Source: Galerina marginata (Eukaryota; Basidiomycota; Agaricomycetes; Agaricales; Galerinaceae). From it: a DNA stretch of 64,000 nucleotides. Position numbers and translations under genes: made by a program. Location of the stretch: NCBI GenBank assembly GCA_023014335.1, contig JAECYW010000030.1, forward strand, positions 1-64,000, written 5' to 3'. The notes under the pieces are model-generated. The model made no database searches. It saw nothing but the letters and a program-made list of their open reading frames with translations, and had not been told where the DNA came from. Positions within the stretch are counted from its first letter, which is position 1; every line of letters starts with the position of its first letter. Positions 35,042 to 44,616 of this stretch are shown piece after piece.

Positions 35042-36235
35042 TCAAAGGAAAGCAGGAACCTTCCAATCAACGTAATTCGCCTGCACGAACCCAACGTTAT
35101 TAGCCCCATCCGTGTTCATAATGCTCGTATTAACAGCAGGCTGGTGCTTCAAAAACCTGTTGATAAATGCCGTCACATCCGGCGCCTGGTCCGCCGGCAG
35201 CGCGCAGTGATCGTGGTTCCCCTCCTGCGTAACACCCATTGAGCTCGCCGCTCCCAGCGCCTGGTAGATCTTCGCGCCCGTCGTCTGACACCCCCACACC
35301 GACTCCGGCCCAAGCCAATCAATGCCCGTGTTATCGATGACCAGCAGCCCGCGAGGAGCAACGAGCGCAGCGAGCATATGGTGGTCGAAAGGGAGGAGAG
35401 TGACGTTGTTCACCCATGGGTTGAAGTTGAGCGAGAACCACACGTTCTCCTGCACGATCTCGGACGCAGTCTGCGTCACGATGCCCTGGTTGTTCAGCAT
35501 ATCGTCCGAAATGCGCCAGCACCCCGCCCCACCCGACCCAGACTCCTGCACGATGGTCAGGGCAATGCGCTCCTCGTACGCGCCAGCCACGAAGGCGCCC
35601 TTCCCGTTCCGCGAGCAGCCTGTGGTGCCGAGCCTAGTCACGTCGATGTTGTGCCCAGTGGTCATCTCCAGCGCGTCGATGATGCGCCCGATGCCCCACG
35701 TCCACGCGATGAGCGCGCCAGCAGAGTGGTTCGTCCCATACAGCGTGAAGAACTTGCCCACCCCGCGACTGGTCTGGTCGTTCTGCAGGGCGATGTCGTT
35801 GTTGTTGAACGTCAGCACAGCAACGTCGCTCGGGATGGGAACGCTCGACCCGCCGATGGCGATGATGCCAGGGAAGGGCCCGGTGCCGTTCTTCGGGGTG
35901 GAGATGGGCACGGTGAAGGAGATGGTTTTTCCGCCTTCCGTGGCGTTGACTGTGAGTACGCCGTTGGAGAACGAGCCTTTGACGGACTGCGGGCGTGGAG
36001 GGAGAGTGCCGAGCTCAAAGCGCTCGAAGAGCTGTCCGATTTCTTGACGGCGGCATGCCCATTGGTCGCGAGTGACGACGGGCTGACCGCTCAGAAAGGT
36101 GAAGGGGTCGGTTAGGTCGTGGTTGGGGGTGGTAAATGTGAGGTCCGGTGGAAGAGAGTCGCAGAGTCCTGGGGCTTGAGCCCGGATGCGAGCGGCCAGG
36201 AGGATGAGAGATGAGAGAAGTGTTGCGAGTATCAT
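35042..36235 (-). CDS. Secreted 4-O-methyl-glucuronoyl methylesterase (CE15)
   Basis: Intronless, 397 aa. It should cleave the ester bond between 4-O-methyl-glucuronic acid of xylan and lignin alcohols outside the cell, aiding wood or litter decay. Residues 1-20 form a signal peptide (MILATLLSSLILLAARIRAQ). The catalytic Ser208 is in GCSRNGKGA, Glu231 in QESGSGGAG, and His341 in EGNHDHCALP; the spacing (23 and 133 residues after Ser) equals that of Trichoderma reesei Cip2 (S278/E301/H411). Residues 285-310 match the family (DHHMLAALVAPRGLLVIDN). Length is that of the catalytic domain alone; no CBM1 is attached. N-glycosylation sequons are present (NAT, NGT, NHS, NVT). The coding region is visibly more GC-rich than its flanks. 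A TATA-like box lies 41-48 nt upstream of the ATG. Confidence 0.96.
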   Translation of the reverse strand: MILATLLSSLILLAARIRAQAPGLCDSLPPDLTFTTPNHDLTDPFTFLSGQPVVTRDQWACRRQEIGQLFERFELGTLPPRPQSVKGSFSNGVLTVNATEGGKTISFTVPISTPKNGTGPFPGIIAIGGSSVPIPSDVAVLTFNNNDIALQNDQTSRGVGKFFTLYGTNHSAGALIAWTWGIGRIIDALEMTTGHNIDVTRLGTTGCSRNGKGAFVAGAYEERIALTIVQESGSGGAGCWRISDDMLNNQGIVTQTASEIVQENVWFSLNFNPWVNNVTLLPFDHHMLAALVAPRGLLVIDNTGIDWLGPESVWGCQTTGAKIYQALGAASSMGVTQEGNHDHCALPADQAPDVTAFINRFLKHQPAVNTSIMNTDGANNVGFVQANYVDWKVPAFL

Positions 36236-36275
36236 AGCAGGATGACGTTCTGGAATAATTGCGGAAGGAGGGGGT

Positions 36276-36283
36276 GATTTATA
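36276..36283 (-). promoter_or_regulatory. TATA-like box of the glucuronoyl esterase
   Basis: TATAAATC on the minus strand, 41-48 nt upstream of the esterase ATG. Position and sequence suit a core promoter with a very short 5' UTR, as is common for fungal secreted hydrolases. Inference from position only. Confidence 0.45.
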
Positions 36284-36879
36284 GGAAATCTGTTCTTCTC
36301 CGACGCGTTGTGAGAAGGAGGAGTATTGGAGACGGTCCGCGAGAGCATGCGACCTCTCTCCGTCTCGTGGTCACATGGAAGACGCGTCGAATCCCCGAAT
36401 AACTTGTTCGTCTTTCTTTGGAGTCGATAAAAACAGAAAGAAACTAGCATATATATACTTGCGTTAGAAAGAAGTCAAAATTAAAAACAAGTAGACGCAC
36501 CTCGTCCAAACCGAACCAACGTCCTTCCTCTATAGCCAAGAGATATCCTGAAACAACGCCAGCCCAAATCGTCTTGGTCACCGGCGCGGTGGGTGGAGCG
36601 GCTGTCGCTGACGCAGAGCGGTCCGTATAGGCTGCTTCTCTCCAACAAAACTTCGACGTTCAATTAAATTCCCCAGGCAAATCCTTTTTTCCTTGGACAC
36701 GTGGAGTGCACGAGTACCGCGAAAAGAAGTGGCGTTTGGGCCTGATCACAATAGTCGGTCAACCAATTGGTGAAATGAGAACGTGGATCCGTAAATACCT
36801 TGCATCTGAGGAGACAGTTTCGCGATGAGAATCGCCGTAGGTCCGTGTATGCAGAATTGAATCAAAGCCTGAGGGGGTT

Positions 36880-38590
36880 GAATCGTTCAAGCGTCTGCGT
36901 TTGAGAGGAAATCGGTGCGGGTGTTCGTCGCACAAACTGCTTCAGCTGTACAGGCGGCTGAACTGCGGTTCCAGGTTCCTTGGTACGAAGGTGAGTGCTG
37001 AAAGTGCGAGTTGGTTGGAATATGACAAGTGTCACGCGATTATGTAACGGCGTGACGTCACCGTGAAAAAAAGTCACAGCAGAAGTGGCTTGGAATGTAT
37101 GCGCAACATCTCGAATCATGGGCCTAGAATTCCCATTGTAGGGCCAATAGAGTGGCAGGGAGAGTTCCTGGTAATGATGATCAACTTTCTGGGGGTCGAA
37201 AGCGAATTGTTGCTCGAGGGCGTTGGTCGACTTTGAGACCTCAAAGTCGGGCATTCGGGAAATCGCCAAAGGTAAGCATATGGGTTTGAAAGAGTAATCC
37301 TCGTCGCGATTGGACTCTCTACTTCCCTACTCCCATCATTGACATGTTGTAGAGAATGAGAGGTTGGGATGCGGTGGTGTCGGATGTAAGGAAGTCGGCA
37401 GCAACGGTGACAGTCAAAGGTGGCGGGCGGTGTCAATATAACGAGAACTCGTCGAAAGGGACGGGAACGCCTGGCTCGAGATATTCTGGCTCTCGAGCAC
37501 GTTATCGGACGAGAACCTGAATTGAAGGTAAGTATATGCGCCAGGAATAGTATTCGATATTCGAACCTTTGATAGTAATCTGAAGAGCAGGAGGCCACGT
37601 TGGGTCATACGATGCCGAAAGCTCCTACGACCACCAAATTCTCATGGAAAGTCCACGGGTAGATAAATCCGGCTGGGACGTGCACAAGGCTTGGTAGATG
37701 GGCCGCACTATGAAATCGTCCTTCCGTAGCGGAAGATGGTCGGGGCAGAAGACCGCGGTGACAGAGCATAAGGCGGAATATCGATTAAAACCCAGCTGGC
37801 GTAAGGTAGGCTATAGATCTTTTTAGACAATAGCAAGAGGAAGGTCAAAGCAGAGACGTACCGTCGTACCTAGACCCTGATGCTACTAGGGAATGAACAC
37901 CCCGGAATATTGGCGATATTGCCGCTTCGAGACAATGCCTACCATTCGAAGGTCATAAGTTAACGTCCTCGTACAAGAAAAGGAGGAAAAAATGCCAGAA
38001 CGCACCACATGTTGCCCGCTTAAAACATCAGATAACTTCACCGCTCAGCTCGGCAAACCTGGGGTTGTTTCCGGTGTCCAAGCCGTATGCGGTGGTTCCA
38101 AGAACATAATGTTCGACGGCTCTACGTTCTGATGCCGGCTGAGGGTGCGTTATAACGAGCAAGTCGAGGAGATTGACTGCAAGGACGAGGATGAGTTAGT
38201 GTCCGATTGTCGATAACGTTGAAGTAGAAACCTTTGTGGGCGTGGATCGTGAATTCTGCACCCTTTTTCAGCAGCCTGTAGCTTTTCGAAGATGAGTGCA
38301 GCCTAAGTTATGTAGGGGGTTGAAAGACAAAATAAAAGGTTTTCATTCGTCGAAGTGGGAGTGGAATATGCGGGAAACCAATATCGTTTGGCGGTTGAAA
38401 GAGGCACGTGATGCGACACTGTCACGAACGCGTTACAGACGCGTCTCCTAAAAACAACAACGGCAGGTTTCTTCAGCACCTGCATTCGCCATTTCACAAT
38501 GGAAAATTAGTTGGTTTTGGTCTAAAGAGCCATTGGAGGTCAAAAAGAATAAATGTCAAGCAAGGCAGGAGCAGAGTTGCCTTCCTCGGA
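36880..38590 (+). repeat. Three-copy dispersed repeat, copy A
   Basis: Most complete copy with copy C. Shared landmarks in order: 'caggcggctga.ctgcggttcc' near 36950; a run of A before 'gtcac' near 37070; 'agggccaatagag' near 37140; 'ggtcgactttgag' near 37226; 'ggtcatacgatgccgaaa' near 37602; and a right edge with CACGTGATGCGAC...AACGCGTTACAGACGCGTC at 38404-38445 followed by about 140 nt of weaker similarity. On the minus strand parts translate to conserved peptide (36900-37160: PMIRDVAHTFQ...SAVTFFHGDVTPLHNRVT), so the repeat may contain a decayed minus-strand gene. No transposase, terminal inverted repeat or target duplication was recognised. Limits are approximate. Confidence 0.75.
38427..38445. 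promoter_or_regulatory. Paired ACGCGT boxes, repeat copy A
   Basis: AACGCGTT and GACGCGTC, both palindromic, are separated by three bases. ACGCGT is the core of the MluI cell-cycle box bound by MBF-type factors in fungi. The same pair at the same spacing is kept in copies B and C while flanking bases differ, which suggests it is functional or is part of an element end. A CACGTG E-box lies about 20 nt to the left. Confidence 0.4.
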
Positions 38591-39046
38591 ATCACCCTTC
38601 TTTTAAGTTCTTTCAATTCTTTTCCTCTTACCTGCAACTTACTTGCCTCTTACAGACGTTCGACAGCGTGGCTTTTTTCGGTTACTTACTGTTTTCGCCC
38701 CGGTTCAAGTATAATCGTTATTTTGGTCTCAATGTGAGCGCATTACGACGTATTGAATTTATCCGTTTGATAATAATAAAAAATGGGGCCAGGAAGAGAG
38801 GAGAACCTGAAAGCCCTTGTCCAGAACGCCGAATTTTTGTGCGTTTATTCCTGGTTTTGTGTTCCGTCGGTCGTATCACTTCCCCAACCGAGTTTCTGGC
38901 CCAAGGTTAACGCACGTGGTCGACGCGCCTTTCGGCGGCATTGGTTCTTTGTCTGCACGAAAAGGACTCGGACCTCGAAATGTCTCTCACTTCCCTCCCA
39001 CCTCCATCTATGCCACTTCGCCATCTACTCTTCTAATTTTTGATAC

Positions 39047-40033
39047 ATGGATTGTAATGTATGCTTCGAGACCATGGGAGACCATGTATATTCTCTGCCA
39101 TGTGGTATGTATTTTATACTTCAGTCTTCGCAAAAAGTGATTTATTCAGACGCGCCTCCGATTCTATTCAGGCCACTGTTACTGCAGACGATGCACCCAT
39201 AGCCTCGCTACACAAGGCTCAGGGCGAAATTGGTCTGTAACCTGTCCTCTTTGTCGCCAGGTTACACCATGGGGTAAGTCATCGAAGCTCCTTCCACGAA
39301 TATTTAAGTTCACGAACACGGTGGCATCGCGCTGCTTTCAGGAATCGGCCCAGCTCAAATCCGCAGAATCTTTCTCGAACAAACCACAGTCGTTACCGCA
39401 CCTGCGCCTGGTGTGCAGTCTTTTCAGGAACAGCTCGCGGCCAGGGACTCAGAGGTTGAACGTCTGAGAGCCCAATTGGCCGAAGCGAGAGCCATAATCG
39501 ATGCCACCCTACCGCAGAAGGAAGCCCTCATTCGCAGGCAGGAGAGGGATATTAGCGAGGCGCGCCAGAGTTTCTCGGATCTGACTTCTAAGTTTAATCA
39601 GGAGGTAGCCAACCATAGGCGAGCGCGAGCTCAGATCAGGACATTGCAGGAGCACCAAGTTGTCGACGTAGTACAGCCCTCCACCTTGGCCTCTCCACAA
39701 ACCAATTGGATGCCCGGTCCGGAATTCGATAATACTTCTTCGCTTCCATGGCAGGTAGCACAGCCTGAGGTATCAGGACGCGACCGTTCTCATGGCCATC
39801 TCCCGGTCATTAGCGTCAGACCGGATCATCCTACAGAGAGGCCGAAGAGAATGGGAGATCAAATCCGTTGCAGAGGATACCGTCGTCCTCAAGAGACGCC
39901 TGTCCCGGAATGCACTGCATCTGACGGGCGCCACGATTTTTGTGGAAAAGGCTCAAACCAGTATGCAGCGAAGTATAGATGTAAGATATGTAAATTTTAT
40001 TGCTCAGAGTCCAGAGTCTCCGGACGGCGCTGA
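39047..40033 (+). CDS. RING-finger, coiled-coil protein (3 exons, 283 aa)
   Basis: Model: exons 39047-39104, 39172-39273 and 39342-40033; introns of 67 and 68 nt (GTATGT...TTCAG, GTAAGT...TTCAG). The protein begins MDCNVCFETMGDHVYSLPCG and continues HCYCRRCTH...CPLCRQ, a full C3HC4 RING at residues 3-50, with the first intron between CG and H. Residues about 78-145 are a charged coiled coil (EQLAARDSEVERLRAQLAEA). The C-terminal part is Pro/Gly/Arg-rich with extra cysteines (CKICKFYC). The layout fits an E3 ubiquitin ligase. No membrane segment. The frame from 39413 alone lacks the RING, so the spliced start is preferred. An additional intron near the 3' end cannot be excluded. Confidence 0.82.
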
Positions 40034-40329
40034 GGATTTTGGTTGTTGTATGCAATTACTGGATGCTCATACGACTTTACGAATTTGTTATCTACCAATT
40101 GAAATATATAACTGGTGATACCATGTATCGCAACTTGTTCGTGTAAGGCCGCAAGCATCGTCAATCGTAAAAAGTAGATTCAAAAAGGAAAATAAATTTT
40201 GCTACGACTTAAGGGAAATCAAAAGAATCTGGAATGGAATTTTACCCTAGATCTCCTGCAAGTGAAATCGAAATACCCTAAGCAATAATTCGCGTCACCA
40301 TTATAATTATTTGTATGCCATCTTTTTCG

Positions 40330-40622
40330 CGATTCTGCCTTCATAAACAAAGTGTTCGCCATCTTCGCCATCGTATTCTCTTAGCTCTATGACGGAACTG
40401 AAAGCCACAGAGTTCCTAGGTCTACCTACTCCGAGTCCTTGTCGCTCTCTTTCTCAGCAGTATCACGACAAGACCTACAGCCCAAAGCGGCCGATCTTCC
40501 AGCTCCACGACGATTTAATATGGTGGATCTTCTGGTTAAATACAGATATGGAGGAAGAAGGGGAGAAAACAGAGCAGGAGGGTGAAAGTGATATACTGAT
40601 CTACGGCGATGGTCGATTTTGA
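40330..40622 (+). pseudogene. Truncated 5' copy of the F-box gene at 44617
   Basis: Starts with the same upstream sequence (near-identical 50 nt before the ATG, including the gtattctcttag motif) and the same start. The 77-codon frame at 40389-40622 matches the intact gene in 52 of the first 62 residues (MTELKATEFLGLPTPSPCRS onward), including the start of the F-box. Similarity stops at about 40575, inside the F-box, and the sequence passes directly into repeat copy B. The last 15 codons are repeat sequence read by chance. The rest of the F-box and the whole substrate-binding region are missing, so it is very unlikely to work. Confidence 0.85.
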
Positions 40623-41965
40623 GACCTCAAAGTCAAGGATTCTGGGAATCCCCACGACAACAAGAGGGAGGCAAATTGACTTGCCAGAGCGGAATGTTCT
40701 TCGTCGTAACTTGAATCCCAACTCTTTTATCTAACATCGACATGTGTGAAGGTGGAGAGAGGCTGGGACACGGTGGTTTTAGATGAAAGGAGGTCGGCAA
40801 CAACGATGGTGGTGGGCAGTGTCAACATAACCGGAAGCTTGACGAACGGAACAGAAAGCCGTTACCCGCAATCGTCTGGTTCTCGAACACGATATTGAAC
40901 AGGAACCCGAGTTGAAGGTCGTCGTATGAGCTAGGAACGGTGTTCAATGATCGCAGTTTTGGTAGGAGTAGGACGCCAGGTTGGGGTCATACGATGCCGA
41001 GAAACTTCTCGACTAGAAAATTCACATTTTCCACAGTTATGTCAGACCGGGCTGGGACGTGCGCATGGATTGGTGGAGAGCGCACCACGAAATCGCCTTT
41101 CCCATGACAGATGTCGATCCCGATGAATGAATAGCTTGGACTTGATTGCAGGAGCGGGGGAACCGCGATTGCAGAGCGTAAGCGAGGGTCATGATTACGC
41201 GAATATAACCTTGCTTGCGCAGGTTGAGCTGTGAGATGTTTTAGACAACGATAAGACACAAGAAATGAACAGACGGTGGTGCTCTCAGGGAATGAGCATG
41301 ATGAAAACATTGGAATACTGCTGCTTCAAGACAACGTCTATCATCCAAAGATCATAAGCCATCATCCTAGCAAAAAAAGGCCAGTACGCACCACATATTG
41401 CTCGCTGAAAACATCACTTAACATCATCTCTCAGTTCAGCAAGCCAGGGCAGGTTTCAGGTCTCCAGGCCGGGTGCGGTGGTTCCAGCCAAGAATATAAC
41501 GTTTGGTGGCTCTAAGAGCTTATGTTGCCTAAGAAAGTGTCATAACGAGCAAGTCGAGGAGATAGACTGCAAGGACGACGTGAGTGTCCGATAACGCTGG
41601 GATTACGGTGAAATAAAAACCTTCGTGAAAATAAGTCTTGAATTATGCACCAGTTTCCGGGAGTCTGTGGCTTTTCGATTTCGAGGATGAGTGCAGCCTG
41701 AGTTTGAGCCTCTTGAGGTTTTCGGTTTTCGTCGAAGTGACGGTGAAATCTGCGGAATCGAAATCGTTGGCAGTTGAACAGACACGTGATAAGACGCTGT
41801 CACGAACGCGTTACAGACGCGTCTCCTAAACGCAGGACCTATGATGACGAAAGGCTTCTTCAACGGCTGTATTCACTCCTTCAGGATGCAAACTATCCAA
41901 ATTCGTGTCTATATATCGTGAGGGGAAAAATAGCAAAAAAGGCAAGAGAAGAGTTGCAGTACCAA
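40578..41965 (+). repeat. Three-copy dispersed repeat, copy B (left part missing)
   Basis: Begins at the landmark matching 46920 of copy C (gaaagtgatatactgatc) and runs through the 'cgattttgagacctcaaagtc' segment, the 'aggttggggtcatacgatgccga' segment near 40980, and the ACGCGT pair at 41805-41823, then weaker similarity to about 41965. About 300 nt present at the left of copies A and C is absent; a truncated F-box gene is joined in its place. With the F-box fragment it looks like a deletion derivative of the 44560-48320 arrangement. Confidence 0.75.
41805..41823. promoter_or_regulatory. Paired ACGCGT boxes, repeat copy B
   Basis: Identical pair (AACGCGTT, three bases, GACGCGTC) with a CACGTG box to the left, as in copies A and C. 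Confidence 0.4.
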
Positions 41966-42444
41966 TAGCTGAGAAAGGAATTGACGTTGACCTGAGAATG
42001 AAATTTGGGAGGGATACATTTTGTGGTCACTACTTCGCTTCAGAGATTCGGTACTGTACAGAACCAGTTATGCCGGACGGTATTACATCTCACTTACCCT
42101 CGGGATCCACGCGGGTGTGCATACTAAATATAATGTTCGTATGAGTATGACCAAACACCCGTATCACTCGCTGGGTGTACTTTGCGAAGCTTGCAAAGCT
42201 TGACAGTGTGGGTTTCCATAGTAGGCGTCCATACAGAAAAGCATATTTCTCTCAGAGACATGGCATATCCGGATTTGTTGTTCCTACGAGTGAGTCTCTT
42301 ACTACCAGTTTTGTATGAGCATGTGGAAAATGCATGGGAAATAAAGCACTAGCCGTATCGGAAGTAGTACTTTTGATAGTATTTAGACCTCAGCAGTCGA
42401 TTACACCCTCCTTCCAGATTTTCTTTTGCATCGCTTCATTCAAA

Positions 42445-43115
42445 ATGTCCACCCGAAGCCCCGCTGTAAGTCACTATACGCCGGAAGACTTGATTACCCA
42501 GCTTATGACTACAATTTATTAGGTTATTCTTGCGGTCTTCCTTGCAGTCCAGGGGGCCTTGGGTCAAATTGCCTGTACAAGTACAGGCGCGCCAGTACGG
42601 ACAGGCAAAGGCAATTGTTCCAACGCAATCGTGGCTTTCTGCAGCCGTATTCAAGACTCGGGTACTACGGTAAAACTTTCTGCATCTGCCCAGAAAATAC
42701 ATTTTCACAATAACCCCTGCCCTCATTCCATAGTTTGGAGGCGGTGATCAATTCTTCCGCTGTTTCTTTAGCTCACAGGCAAATGCAACTTGTTCGTTTG
42801 TGGCTCCCATTTCAACGATCTATTGATGTAGAGTGCTCATTTTGTTCATCGGACTTCACAGGCTACCTGGGTATTACGGGAAACCTTGGGGTATTAATAA
42901 ATCCAACACAATCAGACAACGTTACTTGTTCAAATTCACTTTTTGGCATTTTTGATGAATGCCCCATGGTAAGCAATTTTTTTTCGAGTTGAAGGAGCTA
43001 TTCTAATACGCAATTCTACCAGGGTGGGTCAGACAGTGTGACGAGTTCGGGCCTCACTTATTCAATCAGCTCTCGTTTTGGGGGATGTGGATTGGAAATC
43101 GTTGACATGCCATAA
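42445..43115 (+). CDS. Small secreted cysteine-rich protein, Y3-like lectin family
   Basis: Model: exons 42445-42465, 42523-42669, 42734-42791, 42862-42968, 43023-43115; four introns of 54-70 nt; 426 nt, 141 aa, in phase throughout. The first intron falls inside the signal peptide, which reads MSTRSPAVILAVFLAVQGAL then G, with Gln as probable mature N-terminus. About eight cysteines are spread over the mature region, among them FCSRIQ, FRCFFSSQANATCYLG, NVTCSNSLFG and DECPMGGSDS. The C-terminal 'CPMGG....G..Y.....GC' pattern is what I recall for Y3-like glycan-binding proteins of Agaricomycetes. It is predicted extracellular, perhaps glycan-binding or defensive. The family name rests on recall of pattern, not a search. 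Confidence 0.75.
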
Positions 43116-44560
43116 GATTCTGGAGAAAAATAGAAGACGCCCTCTCTCTCAGGATATTCAAATTCAAATGGCATGAACGTCCTGAAGAGCTTTCCAGTCC
43201 CGATTTCGTCCTTTTCGCTAATTAGGTGCCATCCTTGAGAAAACTTTCCGTAATGCAAGCGAACTAGAACCCGAACAGCTGCGTGTCCCGAATCTGCGCT
43301 GCCTGAAATTACGTGAACCAATCGCCTTTATAAGACCCAAATACGGGACTCCTTTCTGTTGCAGAAAGTTTGCATCCGGTCACCTATACGTGTAAGGTCG
43401 TATACCACTTGCAACTAATATCGGAATATCCTAAGCAATAACTCGCGACACGCTTCTAATTATTTATTTGCCAGATTGAACAACGACAGCGAGAAAAACC
43501 AGCGTACCGAAATGGCGAAACCTGAGGGTAAGCGTCGACTTGGCACCAGTCTCGGGCAAAAAGATTATACCAAGTTGCGGTGGACAGTATCCTCCATGTC
43601 AATGATAAGGACAATTTATTCTGATCAGTGATTCCTCGTAGCGCCGACTGCAAGTCGCAGTGTTGGATGTGTGTACTAAAACGGATGCCGGCCGTGCCGA
43701 AGTTTGTTCAAGTTGGGTTTGACGATTTTTTTAGATCGATCTTTACCACGATTCTGTATGGCACATATATTGTAAAATAATTCTGTCTTTCCCCGCGCAC
43801 GTTCTACCACTAGTTTCTCGCATGTTCTTACGATGAAATTTTTTTACGCAAGTTGGAAGGATGCACTTTTTACACAGGTTCAGTTCTTTTAAATCTGAGA
43901 TTCAATTTCCTGCAGGTAGCTGCCAGTTGATACTTGGATGCAACGGGTGGAAAATATGCTCTACAAATCAGGATAACCTCTACCCTGCTGTTCAGACTCG
44001 TAAAGTGCAAGCTCTCATATTATCATAGTTCTAAGGCATTAATTCTAGGATTTTCACTTAGTGTCAAGCCCAAATCCAGTGGCAGAAATACCGAAAATCC
44101 AAGTTGTGCCTTGGCCTTCCAAAGTAGCAATCGCTCCTATTGGCAATTAATTCTAAAAAAGGCTGTCCCTCTAATTCTCGTGTCGGCCAACAACTGAGCA
44201 ACCGCCGTCATGGGTTTTAACTTTTCCGTTCCGCCTTCATCGCTCAATCTGTTTTGGACTTCTCTGCAGGCCTTCTCGTGCAGCGCCGGGACAGAGAATT
44301 AATGGCCATGACGCTCACTTGGAGTGACCGCCGCCGGTGCCTCGACTTGCATTCCGAGGATTTAGGTATTTAATCTCAGATTAAAATACTTGCGGTTCCG
44401 ACTTATGCAAACGCAGATGAAGATGTGTCATATTTTTGGAAAGTAGCCTAACCTGTGTGTTTTATTTTGCAAGGTGCGCAAAAAATGGAAAATTAGATTC
44501 AACATGCGTGAAAATGAGCCAACGTGTGTAACTTGAATTATTTTACAATATATGTGCCAT
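43116..44560. other. Intergenic, with a short echo of sequence near 40270
   Basis: No gene supported. Around 43425-43475 a stretch of about 50 nt (cctaagcaataactcgcg..., then aattatttatttgccag) resembles 40272-40325, suggesting that the duplicated block containing the F-box gene once extended further left. From about 44560 the sequence is the duplicated upstream region of the F-box gene. Confidence 0.45.
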
Positions 44561-44616
44561 AATTCTGCCTTCATAGCAAGTGTTCGCCATCGTCGCCATC
44601 GTATTCTCTTAGCCCT

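Noticed and set aside
35322..36115. Two long plus-strand frames (241 and 245 codons)
   Set aside because: They are antisense shadows of the GC-rich glucuronoyl esterase gene.
40389..40622. 77-codon frame as a functional small F-box protein
   Set aside because: The F-box is cut in the middle and the C-terminus comes from unrelated repeat sequence.
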